Of a stretch of DNA of 64,000 bases, positions 12,885 through 24,830 are shown in pieces (the stretch's first letter is position 1; each line of letters opens with the position of its first letter). Both the position numbers and the translations under genes were made by a program. The notes below the pieces were generated by a model that saw nothing but the letters and a program-made list of their open reading frames with translations, ran no database searches and was not told the origin of the DNA. Source of the DNA: Hydractinia symbiolongicarpus (Eukaryota; Cnidaria; Hydrozoa; Anthoathecata; Hydractiniidae); contig NC_079876.1 of assembly GCF_029227915.1 (NCBI RefSeq), forward strand, positions 4,590,001 to 4,654,000, written 5' to 3'.

Positions 12885-15095
12885 TACATGTTGGTACGAA
12901 AATGTGACACAACCGTTGAAACTCAAACGGACTGACACCGTTAAAAAGTCAATGAAATGTAGTTTTTGAAACTGTAGCTACTTCTTCAGCGCGCGATAAC
13001 GGCTAGGATTGGTCCCACAGTAAAGAACGACTTATTTATCTAATTTTTTAAATGAATCGCTACCACAGCGCCCAGTGTAATCGCTGAGTTCCGGCAATCA
13101 CGTCAAATTAAGAAGAATGTTATTTCTTGGAGTCCAATTGTCTCACTTATAACATTTATAAGGTCACGGTCCAAAGTTAGTTCAACTAAGTCCCACAGTC
13201 AATCGTTTCATTGTTAAAAGCGACGCAACCCTAGTAATATCAGATAAATATCGCTAAATACATGTTGGTACGAAAATGTGACCCAACCGTTGAAAGTCAA
13301 ACGGACTGACACCGTTAAAAAGTCAATGAAATGTAGTTTTTGAAACTGTCGTTATTTCTTCAGCGCGCGATAACGGCTAGGTTTGGTCCCACAGTAAAAA
13401 ATGACTTTTTATCTTAATTCTTAAATGAAGCGCTACCACAGCGCCCAGTGTAGTTGCTGAGTTTCGGCAATCATTTCATATTAAGAAGAATGTTATTTCT
13501 TGGAGTCCAATTGTCTCACTTTCACATTTATAAGGTCACACTCCATAATCAGTTCAATTAAATCCCACCCCCAATCGCTTCACTGTTAGAAGCGATGCAA
13601 CCTAGTAATATCAGATAAATATCGCTAAATACATGTTGGTACGAAAATGTGTCCCAATCGTTAAAACTCAAACGGACTGACACCGTTAAAAAGTCAATGT
13701 AATGTAGTTTTTGAAACTGTCGCTATTTCTTCAGCGCACGATAACGGCTAGGATTGGTCCCACAGTAAAAAATGACTTTTTATCATAATTCTTAAATGAA
13801 GTGCTACCACAGAGCCCAGTGTAGTCGCTGAGTTTCGGCAATCATTTCATATTAGGAAGAATGTTTTTTCTTGGAGTCCAATTGTCTCATCCAAAGTTAG
13901 TTCAATTAAGTCCCACAGTCAATCGTTTCACTGTTAAAAGCGATGCAACCTAGTAATCTGAGAATAATATCGCTGAACACATGTTGATATGAATATGTGA
14001 CCCAACTGTTGAAACCCAAACGGACTAGCACCGTTAGAAAGTCAATGAAATGTAGTTTTTGAAACTGTCGCTATTTCTTCATTGCGCGATAACGGCTAGG
14101 ATTGGTCCCACAGTGAAACATGACTTTTTATCTTAATTTTTAATTGAAGCGCTACCACAGCGCCCAGTGTAATCGCTGAGTTTCAGCAATCATTTCATAT
14201 TAGGAAGAATGTTTTTTCTTGGAGTCCAATTGTCTCATTCATCACATTTATCAGGTCACGGTCCAAAGTTAGTTCAATTAAGTCCCACAGACAATCGTTT
14301 CCCTGTTAAAAGCTATGCAACCTAGTAATATCAGATAAATATCGCTAAATACATGTTGGTACGAAATTGTGACCCAACCGTTCAAACTCAAACGGACTCA
14401 CACCGTTAAAAAGTCAATGTAATGTAGTTTTTGAAACTGTAGCTACTTCTTCAGCGCACGATAACGGCTAGGATTGGTCCCACAGTAAAGAACGACTTAT
14501 TTATCTAATTTTTTAAATGAAGCGCTACCACAGCGCCAAGTGTAACCGCAGAGTTTCGGCAATCACGTCAAATTAAGAAGAATGTTATTTCTTGGAGTCC
14601 AATTGTCTCATTTATAACATTTATAAGGTCACAGGCCAAAATCAGTTCAATTATGTGCCACAGTCAATCGTTTCACTGTTAAAAGCCATACAACTTAGTA
14701 TTACCGAAAAAATATGGCTAAGTACATGTTGGTACGAATATGTGGCTCAACCGTTGTAACTCAAACGGATTGATACTGTTAGAAAGTCAATGAAATGTAG
14801 TTTTTGAAACTGTCGCTATTTCTTCAGCGCGCGATAACGGCTAGGATTGGTCCCACAGTAAAGGATGACTTATTTACCTAAACTTTCAAATGAAGCGCTA
14901 CCACAGCGCCCAGTGTAATCGCTGAGTTCCGGCAATCACGTCAAATTAAGAAGAATATTATTTCTTGGAGTCCAATTGTCTCATTTATCACATTTATCAG
15001 GTCTCAGCCCAAAGTTAGTTCAATTAAGTCCAACAGTCAATCGTTTCATAGTCAAAAGCGATGCAACCTAGTAATATCAGAAAAATATCGCTAAA
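12885..15095. repeat. 2211-bp six-monomer repeat, copy 2
   Basis: Marks 12885, 13259, 13630, 13978, 14350, 14723, 15096 keep the intervals 374, 371, 348, 372, 373, 373 of copy 1 exactly. Only isolated substitutions are seen, such as GCGCACCACAG-type versus GCGCTACCACAG near 12313 / 14524 and GCGTGATAACG versus GCGCGATAACG near 11155 / 13366. This is a recent direct tandem duplication of a six-monomer block. Confidence 0.88.
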
Positions 15096-16909
15096 TACAT
15101 GTTGGTACGAATATGTGACCAAACCGTTGTAACTGAAACGGACTGACACCGTTAGAAAGTCAATGAAATGTAGTTTTTGAAACTGTCGCTATTTCTTCAG
15201 CGCGCGATAACGGATATGATTGGTGCCACAGTAAAGAATGACTTATTTGTCTAAACTCTTAAATGAAGCGCTACCACAGCTCCCAGTGTAATCGCTGAGC
15301 TCGGGCAATCACGTCAAATTGAGAAGAATGTTATTTCTTGAAGTCCAATTGTCTCATTTTTCACATTTATCAGGTCACAGTCCAAAGTTAGTTCAATTAA
15401 GTCCAACAGTCAATCGTTTCACTGTTAAAAGCGATGCAACCAAGTAATATCAGATAAATATCGCTAAATACATGTTGGTACGAATATGTGACCCAACCGT
15501 TGAAACTCAAACTAACTGACACCGTTAGAAAGTCAATGAAATGTAGTTTTTGAAACTGTCGCTTATTCTTCAGCGCACGATAACGGCCAGGATTGGTCCC
15601 ACAGTTAAAAATGACTTATTAATCTGAATTTTTAATTGAAGCCCTACCACAGCGCCCAGTGAAATCGCTGAGTTTCGGCAATCATTTCAAATTAAAAAGA
15701 ATGTTATTTTTTGGAGTCCATTTGTGTCATCTATCACATTGATCATGTCACAGTCCAAAGTTAGTTCAATTAAGTCCCACCGTCAATCGTTTCATAGTTA
15801 AAAGCGATGTAACCTAGTAATATCAGAAAAATATCGCTAAATACATGTTGGTGCGAATATGTGACCAAACCGTTTTAGCTGAAACGGACCGAATCCGTTA
15901 GAAAGTCAATATAATGTAGTTTTTGAAACTGTCACTATTTCTTCAGCGCACGATAACGGATAGGATTGGTCCCACAGTAAAGAATGACTTATTTGTCTAA
16001 ACTCTTAAATGAAGCGCTATCACAGCGGGCAGTGTAATCGCTGAGCTCCGGCTTTCACGTCAAATTAAAAAGAATGTTATTTCCTGGAGTCCAATTGTCT
16101 CATTTTTCACATTTATCAGGTCACAGTCCAAAGTTAGTTCAATTAAGTCCCACAGCCAATCGTTTCATTGTTAAAAGCGATGCAGCCTAGTAATATCAAA
16201 AAAATATCGCTAAATACATGTTGGTACGAATATGTGACACAACCGTTGTAACTCAAACGGACTGACACCGTTAGAAAGTCAATGAAATGTAGTTCTTGAA
16301 ACTGTCGCTATTTCTTCAGCGCGCGATAACGGCTAGGATTGGTTCCATAATATAAAAACGATTTTTTTTATCTGAATCACGTCAAATTAAGAAAAATGTT
16401 ATTTCTTGGAGTCCAATTGTCTCATTTATAACATTTATAAGGTCACAGTCCAAAATCAGTTCAATTATGTGCCACAGTCAATCGTTTCACTGTTAAAAGC
16501 CATACAACTTAGTATTACCGAAAAAATATGGCTAAGTACATGTTGGTACGAATATGTGGCTCAACCGTTGTAACTCAAACGGATTGATACTGTTAGAAAG
16601 TCAATGAAATGTAGTTTTTGAAACTGTCGCTATTTCTTCAGCGCGCGATAACGGCTAGGATTGGTCCCACAGTAAAGGATGACTTATTTACCTAAACTTT
16701 CAAATGAAGCGCTACCACAGCGCCCAGTGTAATCGCTGAGTTCCGGAAATCACGTCAAATTAAGAAGAATATTATTTCTTGGAGTCCAATTGTCTCATTT
16801 ATCACATTTATCAGGTCTCAGCCCAAAGTTAGTTCAATTAAGTCCAACAGTCAATCGTTTCACTGTTAAAAGCCATACAACTTAGTATTACCGAAAAAAT
16901 ATGGCTAAG
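14723..16909. repeat. 2.19-kb block, copy 1 (recurs at 18351)
   Basis: Six monomers (373, 373, 373, 373, 322, 373). Diagnostic variants in order: GATACTGTTAG, GGTGCCACAG, AAACTAACTG with CGCTTATTC, GTGCGAATATG with TTTTAGCTGAAACG, and the TCCATAATATAAAAACG monomer with the internal 53-base loss. All return 3627-3628 bp downstream, with scattered differences such as CTTTCACGTC here versus CAATCACGTC near 16053 / 19680. Confidence 0.8.
16215..16536. repeat. 322-bp deleted monomer (1 of 6)
   Basis: About 53 bases are missing: TTATCTGAAT runs straight into CACGTCAAATT at about 16374-16379, removing the GCGCTACCACAGCGC region. Parent monomers carry AAT at both edges of the lost piece, so microhomology may have guided the deletion. 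Upstream it carries TATAAAA at 16351-16357. Confidence 0.88.
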
Positions 16910-17655
16910 TACATGTTGGTACGAATATGTGGCTCAACCGTTGTAACTCAAACGGATTGATACTGTTAGAAAGTCAATGAAATGTAGTTTTTGAAACTGT
17001 CGCTATTTCTTCAGCGCGCGATAACGGCTAGGATTGGTCCCACAGTAAAGGATGACTTATTTACCTAAACTTTCAAATGAAGCGCTACCACAGCGCCCAG
17101 TGTAATCGCTGAGTTTCGGCAATCATTTCAAATTAAGAAGAATGTTATTTTTTGGAGTCCATTTGTGTCATCTATCACATTGATCATGTCACAGTCCAAA
17201 GTTAGTTCAATTAAGTCCCACCGTCAATCGTTTCATAGTTAAAAGCGATGTAACCTAGTAATATCAGAAAAATATCGCTAAATACATGTTGGTGCGAATA
17301 TGTGACCAAACCGTTTTAGCTGAAACGGACCGAATCCGTTAGAAAGTCAATATAATGTAGTTTTTGAAACTGTCACTATTTCTTCAGCGCACGATAACGG
17401 ATAGGATTGGTCCCACAGTAAAGAATGACTTATTTGTCTAAACTCTTAAATGAAGCGCTATCACAGCGGGCAGTGTAATCGCTGAGCTCCGGCAATCACG
17501 TCAAATTAAAAAGAATGTTATTTCCTGGAGTCCAATTGTCTCATTTTTCACATTTATCAGGTCACAGTCCAAAGTTAGTTCAATTAAGTCCCACAGCCAA
17601 TCGTTTCATTGTTAAAAGCGATGCAGCCTAGTAATATCAAAAAAATATCGCTAAA

Positions 17656-17977
17656 TACATGTTGGTACGAATATGTGACACAACCGTTGTAACTCAAACG
17701 GACTGACACCGTTAGAAAGTCAATGAAATGTAGTTCTTGAAACTGTCGCTATTTCTTCAGCGCGCGATAACGGCTAGGATTGGTTCCATAATATAAAAAC
17801 GATTTTTTTTATCTGAATCACGTCAAATTAAGAAGAATGTTATTTCTTGGAGTCCAATTGTCTCATTTATAACATTTATAAGGTCACAGTCCAAAATCAG
17901 TTCAATTATGTGCCACAGTCAATCGTTTCACTGTTAAAAGCCATACAACTTAGTATTACCGAAAAAATATGGCTAAG
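17656..17977. repeat. 322-bp deleted monomer (2 of 6)
   Basis: Same deletion junction as the copy at 16215, TCTGAATCACGTC near 17812-17824, with the same CCATAATATAAAAACG flank. It lies 1441 bp after the first copy as part of the four-monomer duplication. Confidence 0.88.
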
Positions 17978-18350
17978 TACATGTTGGTACGAATATGTGG
18001 CTCAACCGTTGTAACTCAAACGGATTGATACTGTTAGAAAGTCAATGAAATGTAGTTTTTGAAACTGTCGCTATTTCTTCAGCGCGCGATAACGGCTAGG
18101 ATTGGTCCCACAGTAAAAGATGACTTATTTACCTAAACTTTCAAATGAAGCGCTACCACAGCGCCCAGTGTAATCGCTGAGTTCCGGAAATCACGTCAAA
18201 TTAAGAAGAATATTATTTCTTGGAGTCCAATTGTCTCATTTATCACATTTATCAGGTCTCAGCCCAAAGTTAGTTCAATTAAGTCCAACAGTCAATCGTT
18301 TCACTGTTAAAAGCCATACAACTTAGTATTACCGAAAAAATATGGCTAAG

Positions 18351-20536
18351 TACATGTTGGTACGAATATGTGGCTCAACCGTTGTAACTCAAACGGATTG
18401 ATACTGTTAGAAAGTCAATGAAATGTAGTTTTTGAAACTGTCGCTATTTCTTCAGCGCGCGATAACGGCTAGGATTGGTCCCACAGTAAAGGATGACTTA
18501 TTTACCTAAACTTTCAAATGAAGCGCTACCACAGCGCCCAGTGTAATCGCTGAGTTCCGGCAATCACGTCAAATTAAGAAGAATATTATTTCTTGGAGTC
18601 CAATTGTCTCATTTATCACATTTATCAGGTCTCAGCCCAAAGTTAGTTCAATTAAGTCCAACAGTCAATCGTTTCATAGTCAAAAGCGATGCAACCTAGT
18701 AATATCAGAAAAATATCGCTAAATACATGTTGGTACGAATATGTGACCAAACCGTTGTAACTGAAACGGACTGACACCGTTAGAAAGTCAATGAAATGTA
18801 GTTTTTGAAACTGTCGCTATTTATTCAGCGCGCGATAACGGATATGATTGGTGCCACAGTAAAGAATGACTTATTTGTCTAAACTCTTAAATGAAGCGCT
18901 ACCACAGCTCCCAGTGTAATCGCTGAGCTCGGGCAATCACGTCAAATTGAGAAGAATGTTATTTCTTGAAGTCCAATTGTCTCATTTTTCACATTTATCA
19001 GGTCACAGTCCAAAGTTAGTTCAATTAAGTCCAACAGTCAATCGTTTCACTGTTAAAAGCGATGCAACCAAGTAATATCAGATAAATATCGCTAAATACA
19101 TGTTGGTACGAATATGTGACCCAACCGTTGAAACTCAAACTAACTGACACCGTTAGAAAGTCAATGAAATGTAGTTTTTGAAACTGTCGCTTATTCTTCA
19201 GCGCACGATAACGGCCAGGATTGGTCCCACAGTTAAAAATGACTTATTAATCTGAATTTTTAATTGAAGCCCTACCACAGCGCCCAGTGAAATCGCTGAG
19301 TTTCGGCAATCATTTCAAATTAAGAAGAATGTTATTTTTTGGAGTCCATTTGTGTCATCTATCACATTGATCATGTCACATCCAAAGTTAGTTCAATTAA
19401 GTCCCACAGTCAATCGTTTCATAGTTAAAAGCGATGTAACCTAGTAATATCAGAAAAATATCGCTAAATACATGTTGGTGCGAATATGTGACCAAACCGT
19501 TTTAGCTGAAACGGACCGAATCCGTTAGAAAGTCAATATAATGTAGTTTTTGAAACTGTCACTATTTCTTCAGCGCACGATAACGGATAGGATTGGTCCC
19601 ACAGTAAAGAATGACTTATTTGTCTAAACTCTTAAATGAAGCGCTATCACAGCGGGCAGTGTAATCGCTGAGCTCCGGCAATCACGTCAAATTAAAAAGA
19701 ATGTTATTTCCTGGAGTCCAATTGTCTCATTTTTCACATTTATCAGGTCACAGTCCAAAGTTAGTTCAATTAAGTCCCACAGCCAATCGTTTCATTGTTA
19801 AAAGCGATGCAGCCTAGTAATATCAAAAAAATATCGCTAAATACATGTTGGTACGAATATGTGACACAACCGTTGTAACTCAAACGGACTGACACCGTTA
19901 GAAAGTCAATGAAATGTAGTTCTTGAAACTGTCGCTATTTCTTCAGCGCGCGATAACGGCTAGGATTGGTTCCATAATATAAAAACGATTTTTTTTATCT
20001 GAATCACGTCAAATTAAGAAGAATGTTATTTCTTGGAGTCCAATTGTCTCATTTATAACATTTATAAGGTCACAGTCCAAAATCAGTTCAATTATGTGCC
20101 ACAGTCAATCGTTTCACTGTTAAAAGCCATACAACTTAGTATTACCGAAAAAATATGGCTAAGTACATGTTGGTACGAATATGTGGCTCAACCGTTGTAA
20201 CTCAAACGGATTGATACTGTTAGAAAGTCAATGAAATGTAGTTTTTGAAACTGTCGCTATTTCTTCAGCGCGCGATAACGGCTAGGATTGGTCCCACAGT
20301 AAAGGATGACTTATTTACCTAAACTTTCAAATGAAGCGCTACCACAGCGCCCAGTGTAATCGCTGAGTTCCGGAAATCACGTCAAATTAAGAAGAATATT
20401 ATTTCTTGGAGTCCAATTGTCTCATTTATCACATTTATCAGGTCTCAGCCCAAAGTTAGTTCAATTAAGTCCAACAGTCAATCGTTTCATAGTCAAAAGC
20501 GATGCAACCTAGTAATATCAGAAAAATATCGCTAAA
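18351..20536. repeat. 2.19-kb block, copy 2 (matches 14723-16909)
   Basis: Marks 18351, 18724, 19097, 19469, 19842, 20164, 20537 follow 14723, 15096, 15469, 15842, 16215, 16537, 16910. The offset falls from 3628 to 3627 at a missing base near 19380 (GTCACATCC for GTCACAGTCC). The copy also carries TTATTCAG for TTCTTCAG near 18822. Beyond 20537 it passes into the 2.75-kb block of domain C. Confidence 0.8.
19842..20163. repeat. 322-bp deleted monomer (3 of 6)
   Basis: Same junction, TCTGAATCACGTC near 19998-20010, 3627 bp after the copy at 16215. It is preceded by the GTGCGAATATG monomer, giving the recurring 695-bp dimer. Confidence 0.88.
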
Positions 20537-23240
20537 TACATGTTGGTACGAATATGTGACCAAACCGTTGTAACTGAAACGGACTGACACCGTTAGAAAG
20601 TCAATGAAATGTAGTTTTTGAAACTGTCCCTATTTCTTCAGCGCGCGATAACGGATATGATTGGTCCCACAGTAAAGAATGACTTATTTGTCTAAACTCT
20701 TAAATGAAGCGCTACCACAGCTCCCAGTGTAATCGCTGAGCTCGGGCAATCACGTCAAATTTAGAAGAATGTTATTTCTTGAAGTCCAATTGTCTCATTT
20801 TTCACATTTATCAGGTCACAGTCCAAAGTTAGGTCAATTAAGTCCAACAGTCAATCGTTTCACTGTTAAAAGCGTTGCAACCAAGTAATATCAGATAAAT
20901 ATCGCTAAATATATGTTGGTACGAATATGTGACCCAACTGTTGAAACTCAAACGAACTGACACCGTTAGAAAGTCAATGAAATGTAGTTTTTGAAACTGT
21001 CGCTTATTCTTCAGCGCACGATAACGGCCAGGATTGGTCCCACAGTTAAAAATGACTTATTAATCTAAATTTTTAATTGAAGCCCTACCACAGCGCCCAG
21101 TGAAATCGCTGAGTTTCGGCAATCATTTCAAATTAAGAAGAATGTTATTTCTTGGAGTCCATTTGTGTCATCTATCACATTGATCATGTCACAGTCCAAA
21201 GTTAGTTCAATTAAGTCCCACAGTCAATCGTTTCATAGTTAAAAGCGATGTAACCTAGTAATATCAGAAAAATATCGCTAAATACATGTTGGTGCGAATA
21301 TGTGACCAAACCGTTTTAACTGAAACGGACTGAATCCGTTAGAAAGTCAATATAATGTAGTTTTTGAAACTGTCACTATTTCTTCAGCGCACGATAACGG
21401 ATAGGATTGGTCTTACAGTAAAGAATGACTTATTTGTCTAAACTCTTAAATGAAGCGCTACCACAGCGGGCAGTGTAATCGCTGAGCTCCGGCAATCACG
21501 TCAAATTAAAAAGAATGTTATTTCCTGGAGTCCAATTGTCTCATTTTTCACATTTATCAGGTCACAGTCCAAAGTTAGTTCAATTAAGTCCCACAGCCAA
21601 TCGTTTCATTGTTAAAAGCGATGCAACCTAGTAATATCAAAAAAATATCGCTAAATACATGTTGGTACGAATATGTGACACAACCGTTATTGATACTGTT
21701 AAAAAGTCAATGGATTGTAGTTTTTGAAGCTGGAGCTACTTTTTCAGCGCGCGATAACGGCTAGGATTGGTCCCACAGTAAAAAATGACTTATTTGTCTA
21801 AACTCTTAAATGAAGCGCTACCACAGCGGCCAGTGTAATCGCTGAGCTCCGGCAATCACGTCAAATTAAGAAGAATGTTATTTGTTGGAGTCCAATTGTC
21901 TCATTTTTCACATTTATCAGGTCACAGTCCAAAGTTAGTTCAATTAAGTCCCACAGTCAATCGTTTCACTGTTAAAAGCGATGCAACCAAGTAATATCAG
22001 ATAAATATCGCTAAATACATGTTGGTACGAATATGTGACCAAACCGTTGTAACTGAAACGGACTGCCACCGTTAGAAAATCAATGAAATGTAGTTCTTGA
22101 AACTGTCGCTATTTCTTCAGCGCGCGATAACGGCTAGTATTTGATCCATAATATAAAAACGACTTTTTTTATCTTAATTTTTAAATAAAGCGCTAACACA
22201 GCGCCCAGTGTAATCGCTGATTTCCGGCAATCACGTCAAATTAAGAAGAATGTTTTTTCTTGGATTCCATATGTGTCATTTATCACATTGATCAGGTCAC
22301 GGTCCAAAGGTAGTTCAATTAAGTCCCACAGTCAATCGTTTCACTGTTAAAAGCGTTGCAACCTAGTGATATCAGATAAATATCGCTAAATACATGTTGG
22401 TACGAAGATGTGACCTAACCGTTGAAACTCAAACGGTCTGACACCGTTAAAAAGTCAATGAAATGTAGTTTTTGAAACTGTAGCTACTTCTTCAGCTCGC
22501 GATAACGGCTAGGATTGGTCGAACAGTAAAGAACGACTTATTTATCTAACTTTTTAAATGAAGCGCTACCACAGCGCCCAGTGTAATCGCTGAGTTCCGG
22601 CAATCACGTCAAATTAAGAAGAATGTTATTTCTTGGAGTCCAATTGTCTCACTTATAACATTCATAAGGTCACAGTCAAAAATCAGTTCAATTATGTGCC
22701 ACAGTAAATCGTTTCACTGTTAAAAGCCATACAACCTAGTAATATCAGAAAAATCTCGCTAAATACATGTTGGTACGAATATGTGATCTAACCGTTGTAA
22801 CTCAAACGGATTAACACCGTTAGAAAGTCAATGAAAAGTAGTTTTTGAAACTGTCGCTATTTCTTCAGCGCGCGATAACGGATAGGATTGGTCCCACAGA
22901 AAAGAACGACTTATTTATCTAAATTTTTAAATGAAGCGCTACCACAGCGCCCTGTGTAATCGCTGATTTGCGGTAATCACGTCAAATTAAGAAGAATGTT
23001 TTTTCTTGGAGTCCATTTGTGTCATCTATCACATTGATCAGGTCACAGTCCAAAATTAGTTCAATTAAGTCCCACAGTCATTCGTTTCACTGTTAAAAGC
23101 GATGCAACCTAGTAATATCAGATAAATATCGCTAAATACATGTTGGTACGAATATGTTACCCAACCGTTGAAACTTAAACGAACTGACCACGTTAGAAAG
23201 TCAATGAAATGAATTTTTGAAACTGTCGCTATTTCTTTAG
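20490..23240. repeat. 2.75-kb block, copy 1 (recurs at 24784)
   Basis: Marks 20537, 20910, 21283, 21656, 22016, 22391, 22764, 23137. The same monomer order occurs from 24831, at an offset of 4294 up to 21656 and 4307 after it. The 13-base change in offset is a deletion here near 21688. By eye only about a dozen substitutions separate the copies. The block ends at about 23240, where this copy has lost most of the next monomer. Confidence 0.87.
21656..22015. repeat. 360-bp monomer with 13-base deletion
   Basis: CACAACCGTT joins ATTGATACTG directly at about 21688; the sister copy at 25950 has GTAACTCAAACGG in between. The lost piece contains the AACGG arm of the inverted repeat. A private change of this copy, useful to tell the two blocks apart in reads. 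Confidence 0.88.
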
Positions 23241-23337
23241 CGGTCACAGTCCATAATCAGTTCAATTAAATCCCACAGTCAATCGTTTCACTGTTAAAAG
23301 CCATACAACCTAGTAATATCAGAAAAATATCGCTAAA
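23137..23337. repeat. 201-bp truncated monomer at a block seam
   Basis: The shortest interval in the window. TTTCTTTAGCG at about 23230-23240 runs into GTCACAGTCCATAATCAG, removing about 172 bases from the GC core to the late part of the monomer. The left side belongs to the 2.75-kb block (sister at 27444, intact); the right side belongs to the block that recurs at 28466. It marks an exchange between out-of-register monomers. The junction supplies a chance GTG start for a 60-codon minus-strand open frame at 23065-23247. Confidence 0.88.
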
Positions 23338-24065
23338 TACATGTTGGTACGAAAATGTGACCCAACCGTTGAAACTCAAACGGACTGACACCGTTAAAAA
23401 GTCAATGAAATGTAGTTTTTGAAGCTGTAGCTACTTTTTCAGCGCGCGATAACGGCTAGGATTGGTCCAACAGCAAAATTTGACTTATTTATCTGATTTT
23501 TTAAATGAAGCGCTACCACAGCGCCCAGTGTAATCGCTGAGTTCCGGCAATCACGTCAAATTAAGAAGAATGTTATTTCTTGGAGTCCAATTGTCTCACT
23601 TATAACATTTATAAGGTCACAGTCCAAAATCAGTTCAATTATGTGCCACAGTCAATCGTTTCATTTTTAAAAGCGATGCAACCTAGTAATATCAAAAAAA
23701 TATCGCTAAATACATGTTGGTACGAATATGTGACAGAACCGTTGTAACTCAAACGGACTGACACCCTTAGAAAGTCAATGAAATGTAGTTCTTGAAACTG
23801 TCGCTATTTCTTCAGCGCGCGATAACGGATAGGATTGGTTCTATAATATAAAAACAAATTTTTTTATCTTAATTCTTAAATGAAGTGCTACTACAAAGCC
23901 CAGTGTTGTCGCTGAGTTTCGGCAATCATTTCATATTAGGAAGAATGTTATTTCTTGGAGTCCAATTGTCTCACTTTCACATTTATAAGGTCACAGTCCA
24001 TAATCAGTTCAATTAAATCCCACAGTCAATCGTTTCACTGTTAAAAGCCATACAACCTAGTAATA
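23243..24065. repeat. 0.8-kb block, copy 1 (recurs at 28466)
   Basis: Marks 23338, 23711 and 24085 match 28561, 28934 and 29308 at a constant offset of 5223. Shared variants include GAAGCTGTAGCTAC, CCAACAGCAAAATTTG, TCATTTTTAAAAGCG, ACACCCTTAG and TTCTATAATATAAAAAC. Match ends near 24065, where this copy reads ATCAGATAAATATCGC and the other ATCAGAAAAATTTCGC. Confidence 0.82.
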
Positions 24066-24830
24066 TCAGATAAATATCGCTAAATACATGTTGGTACGAA
24101 AATGTGACACAACCGTTGAAACTCAAACGGACTGACACCGTTAAAAAGTCAATGAAATGTAGTTTTTGAAGCTGTAGCTACTTCTTCAGCGCGCAATAAC
24201 GGCTAGGATTGGTCCAACAGCAAAATTTGACTTATTTACCTAATTTTTTAAATGAAGCGCTACCACAGCGCCCAGTGTAATCGCTGAGTTTCGGCAATCA
24301 CGTAAAATTAAGAAGAATGTTATTTCTTGGAGTCCAATTGTCTCACTTATAACATTTATAAGGTCACAGTCCAAAATCAGTTCAATTATGTGCCACAGTC
24401 AATCTTTTCACTGTTAAAAGCCATACAACTTAGTAAAACCGGAAAAATATCGATAAATACATGTTGGTACGAATATGTGACTCAACCGTTGTAACTCAAA
24501 CGGACTGATACTGTTAGAAAGTCAATGAAATGTAGTTTTTGAAACTGTCGCTATTTCTTCAGCGCTCGATAACGGCTAGGATTGGTCCCACAGTAAAGGA
24601 TGACTTATTTACCTAAACTTTCAAATGAAGCGCTACCACAGCGCCCAGTGTAATCGCTGAGTTCCGGCAATTACGTCAAATTAAGAAGAATGTTATTTCT
24701 TGGAGACCAATTGTCTCATTTATCACATTTATCAGGTCAAAGTCCAAAGTTAGTTCAATTAAGTCCAACAGTCAATCGTTTCATAGTCAAAAGCGATGCA
24801 ACCTAGTAATATCAGAAAAATATCGCTAAA

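Larger units (their letters stand above)
561..15095. repeat. Domain A: mixed 348/373-bp monomers
   Basis: Phase marks: 561, 933, 1281, 1654, 2027, 2375, 2723, 3096, 3469, 3817, 4165, 4513, 4886, 5259, 5607, 5955, 6328, 6699, 7072, 7420, 7768, 8139, 8512, 8859, 9232, 9605, 9953, 10301, 10674, 11048, 11419, 11767, 12139, 12512, 12885, 13259, 13630, 13978, 14350, 14723, 15096. Fifteen intervals are 347-348 bp; these monomers lack about 24 bases between CTCAT and CCAAAG. Many of the short units end in a diagnostic CTGAGAATAA followed by CACATGTTGA. No gene or non-satellite sequence is present. Confidence 0.93.
15842..18350. repeat. 1441-bp four-monomer duplication within domain B
   Basis: Marks 15842, 16215, 16537, 16910 then 17283, 17656, 17978, 18351 give 373+322+373+373 = 1441 twice. 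The join near 17110-17140 changes from the TCCGGCAATCACG class to the TTTCGGCAATCATTTC class inside one monomer, so the exchange took place within a monomer and not at a fixed boundary. Confidence 0.78.
14723..20536. repeat. Domain B: nested 1441- and 3627-bp duplications
   Basis: Marks: 14723, 15096, 15469, 15842, 16215, 16537, 16910, 17283, 17656, 17978, 18351, 18724, 19097, 19469, 19842, 20164, 20537. Three intervals of 322 bp end at 16537, 17978 and 20164; the rest are 372-373. The 348-bp class is absent from here until 38959. Segment 14723-16909 recurs at 18351-20536 (offset 3628, then 3627 after a one-base loss near 19380). Within it, 15842-16909 recurs at 17283-18350 (offset 1441). Confidence 0.88.

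Noticed and set aside
23065-23247. 60-codon open frame on the minus strand
   Set aside because: It lies wholly inside satellite monomers and starts at a GTG created by the 201-bp truncation junction. The same frame is closed or unstarted in other monomers, and nothing in the translation resembles a known protein.
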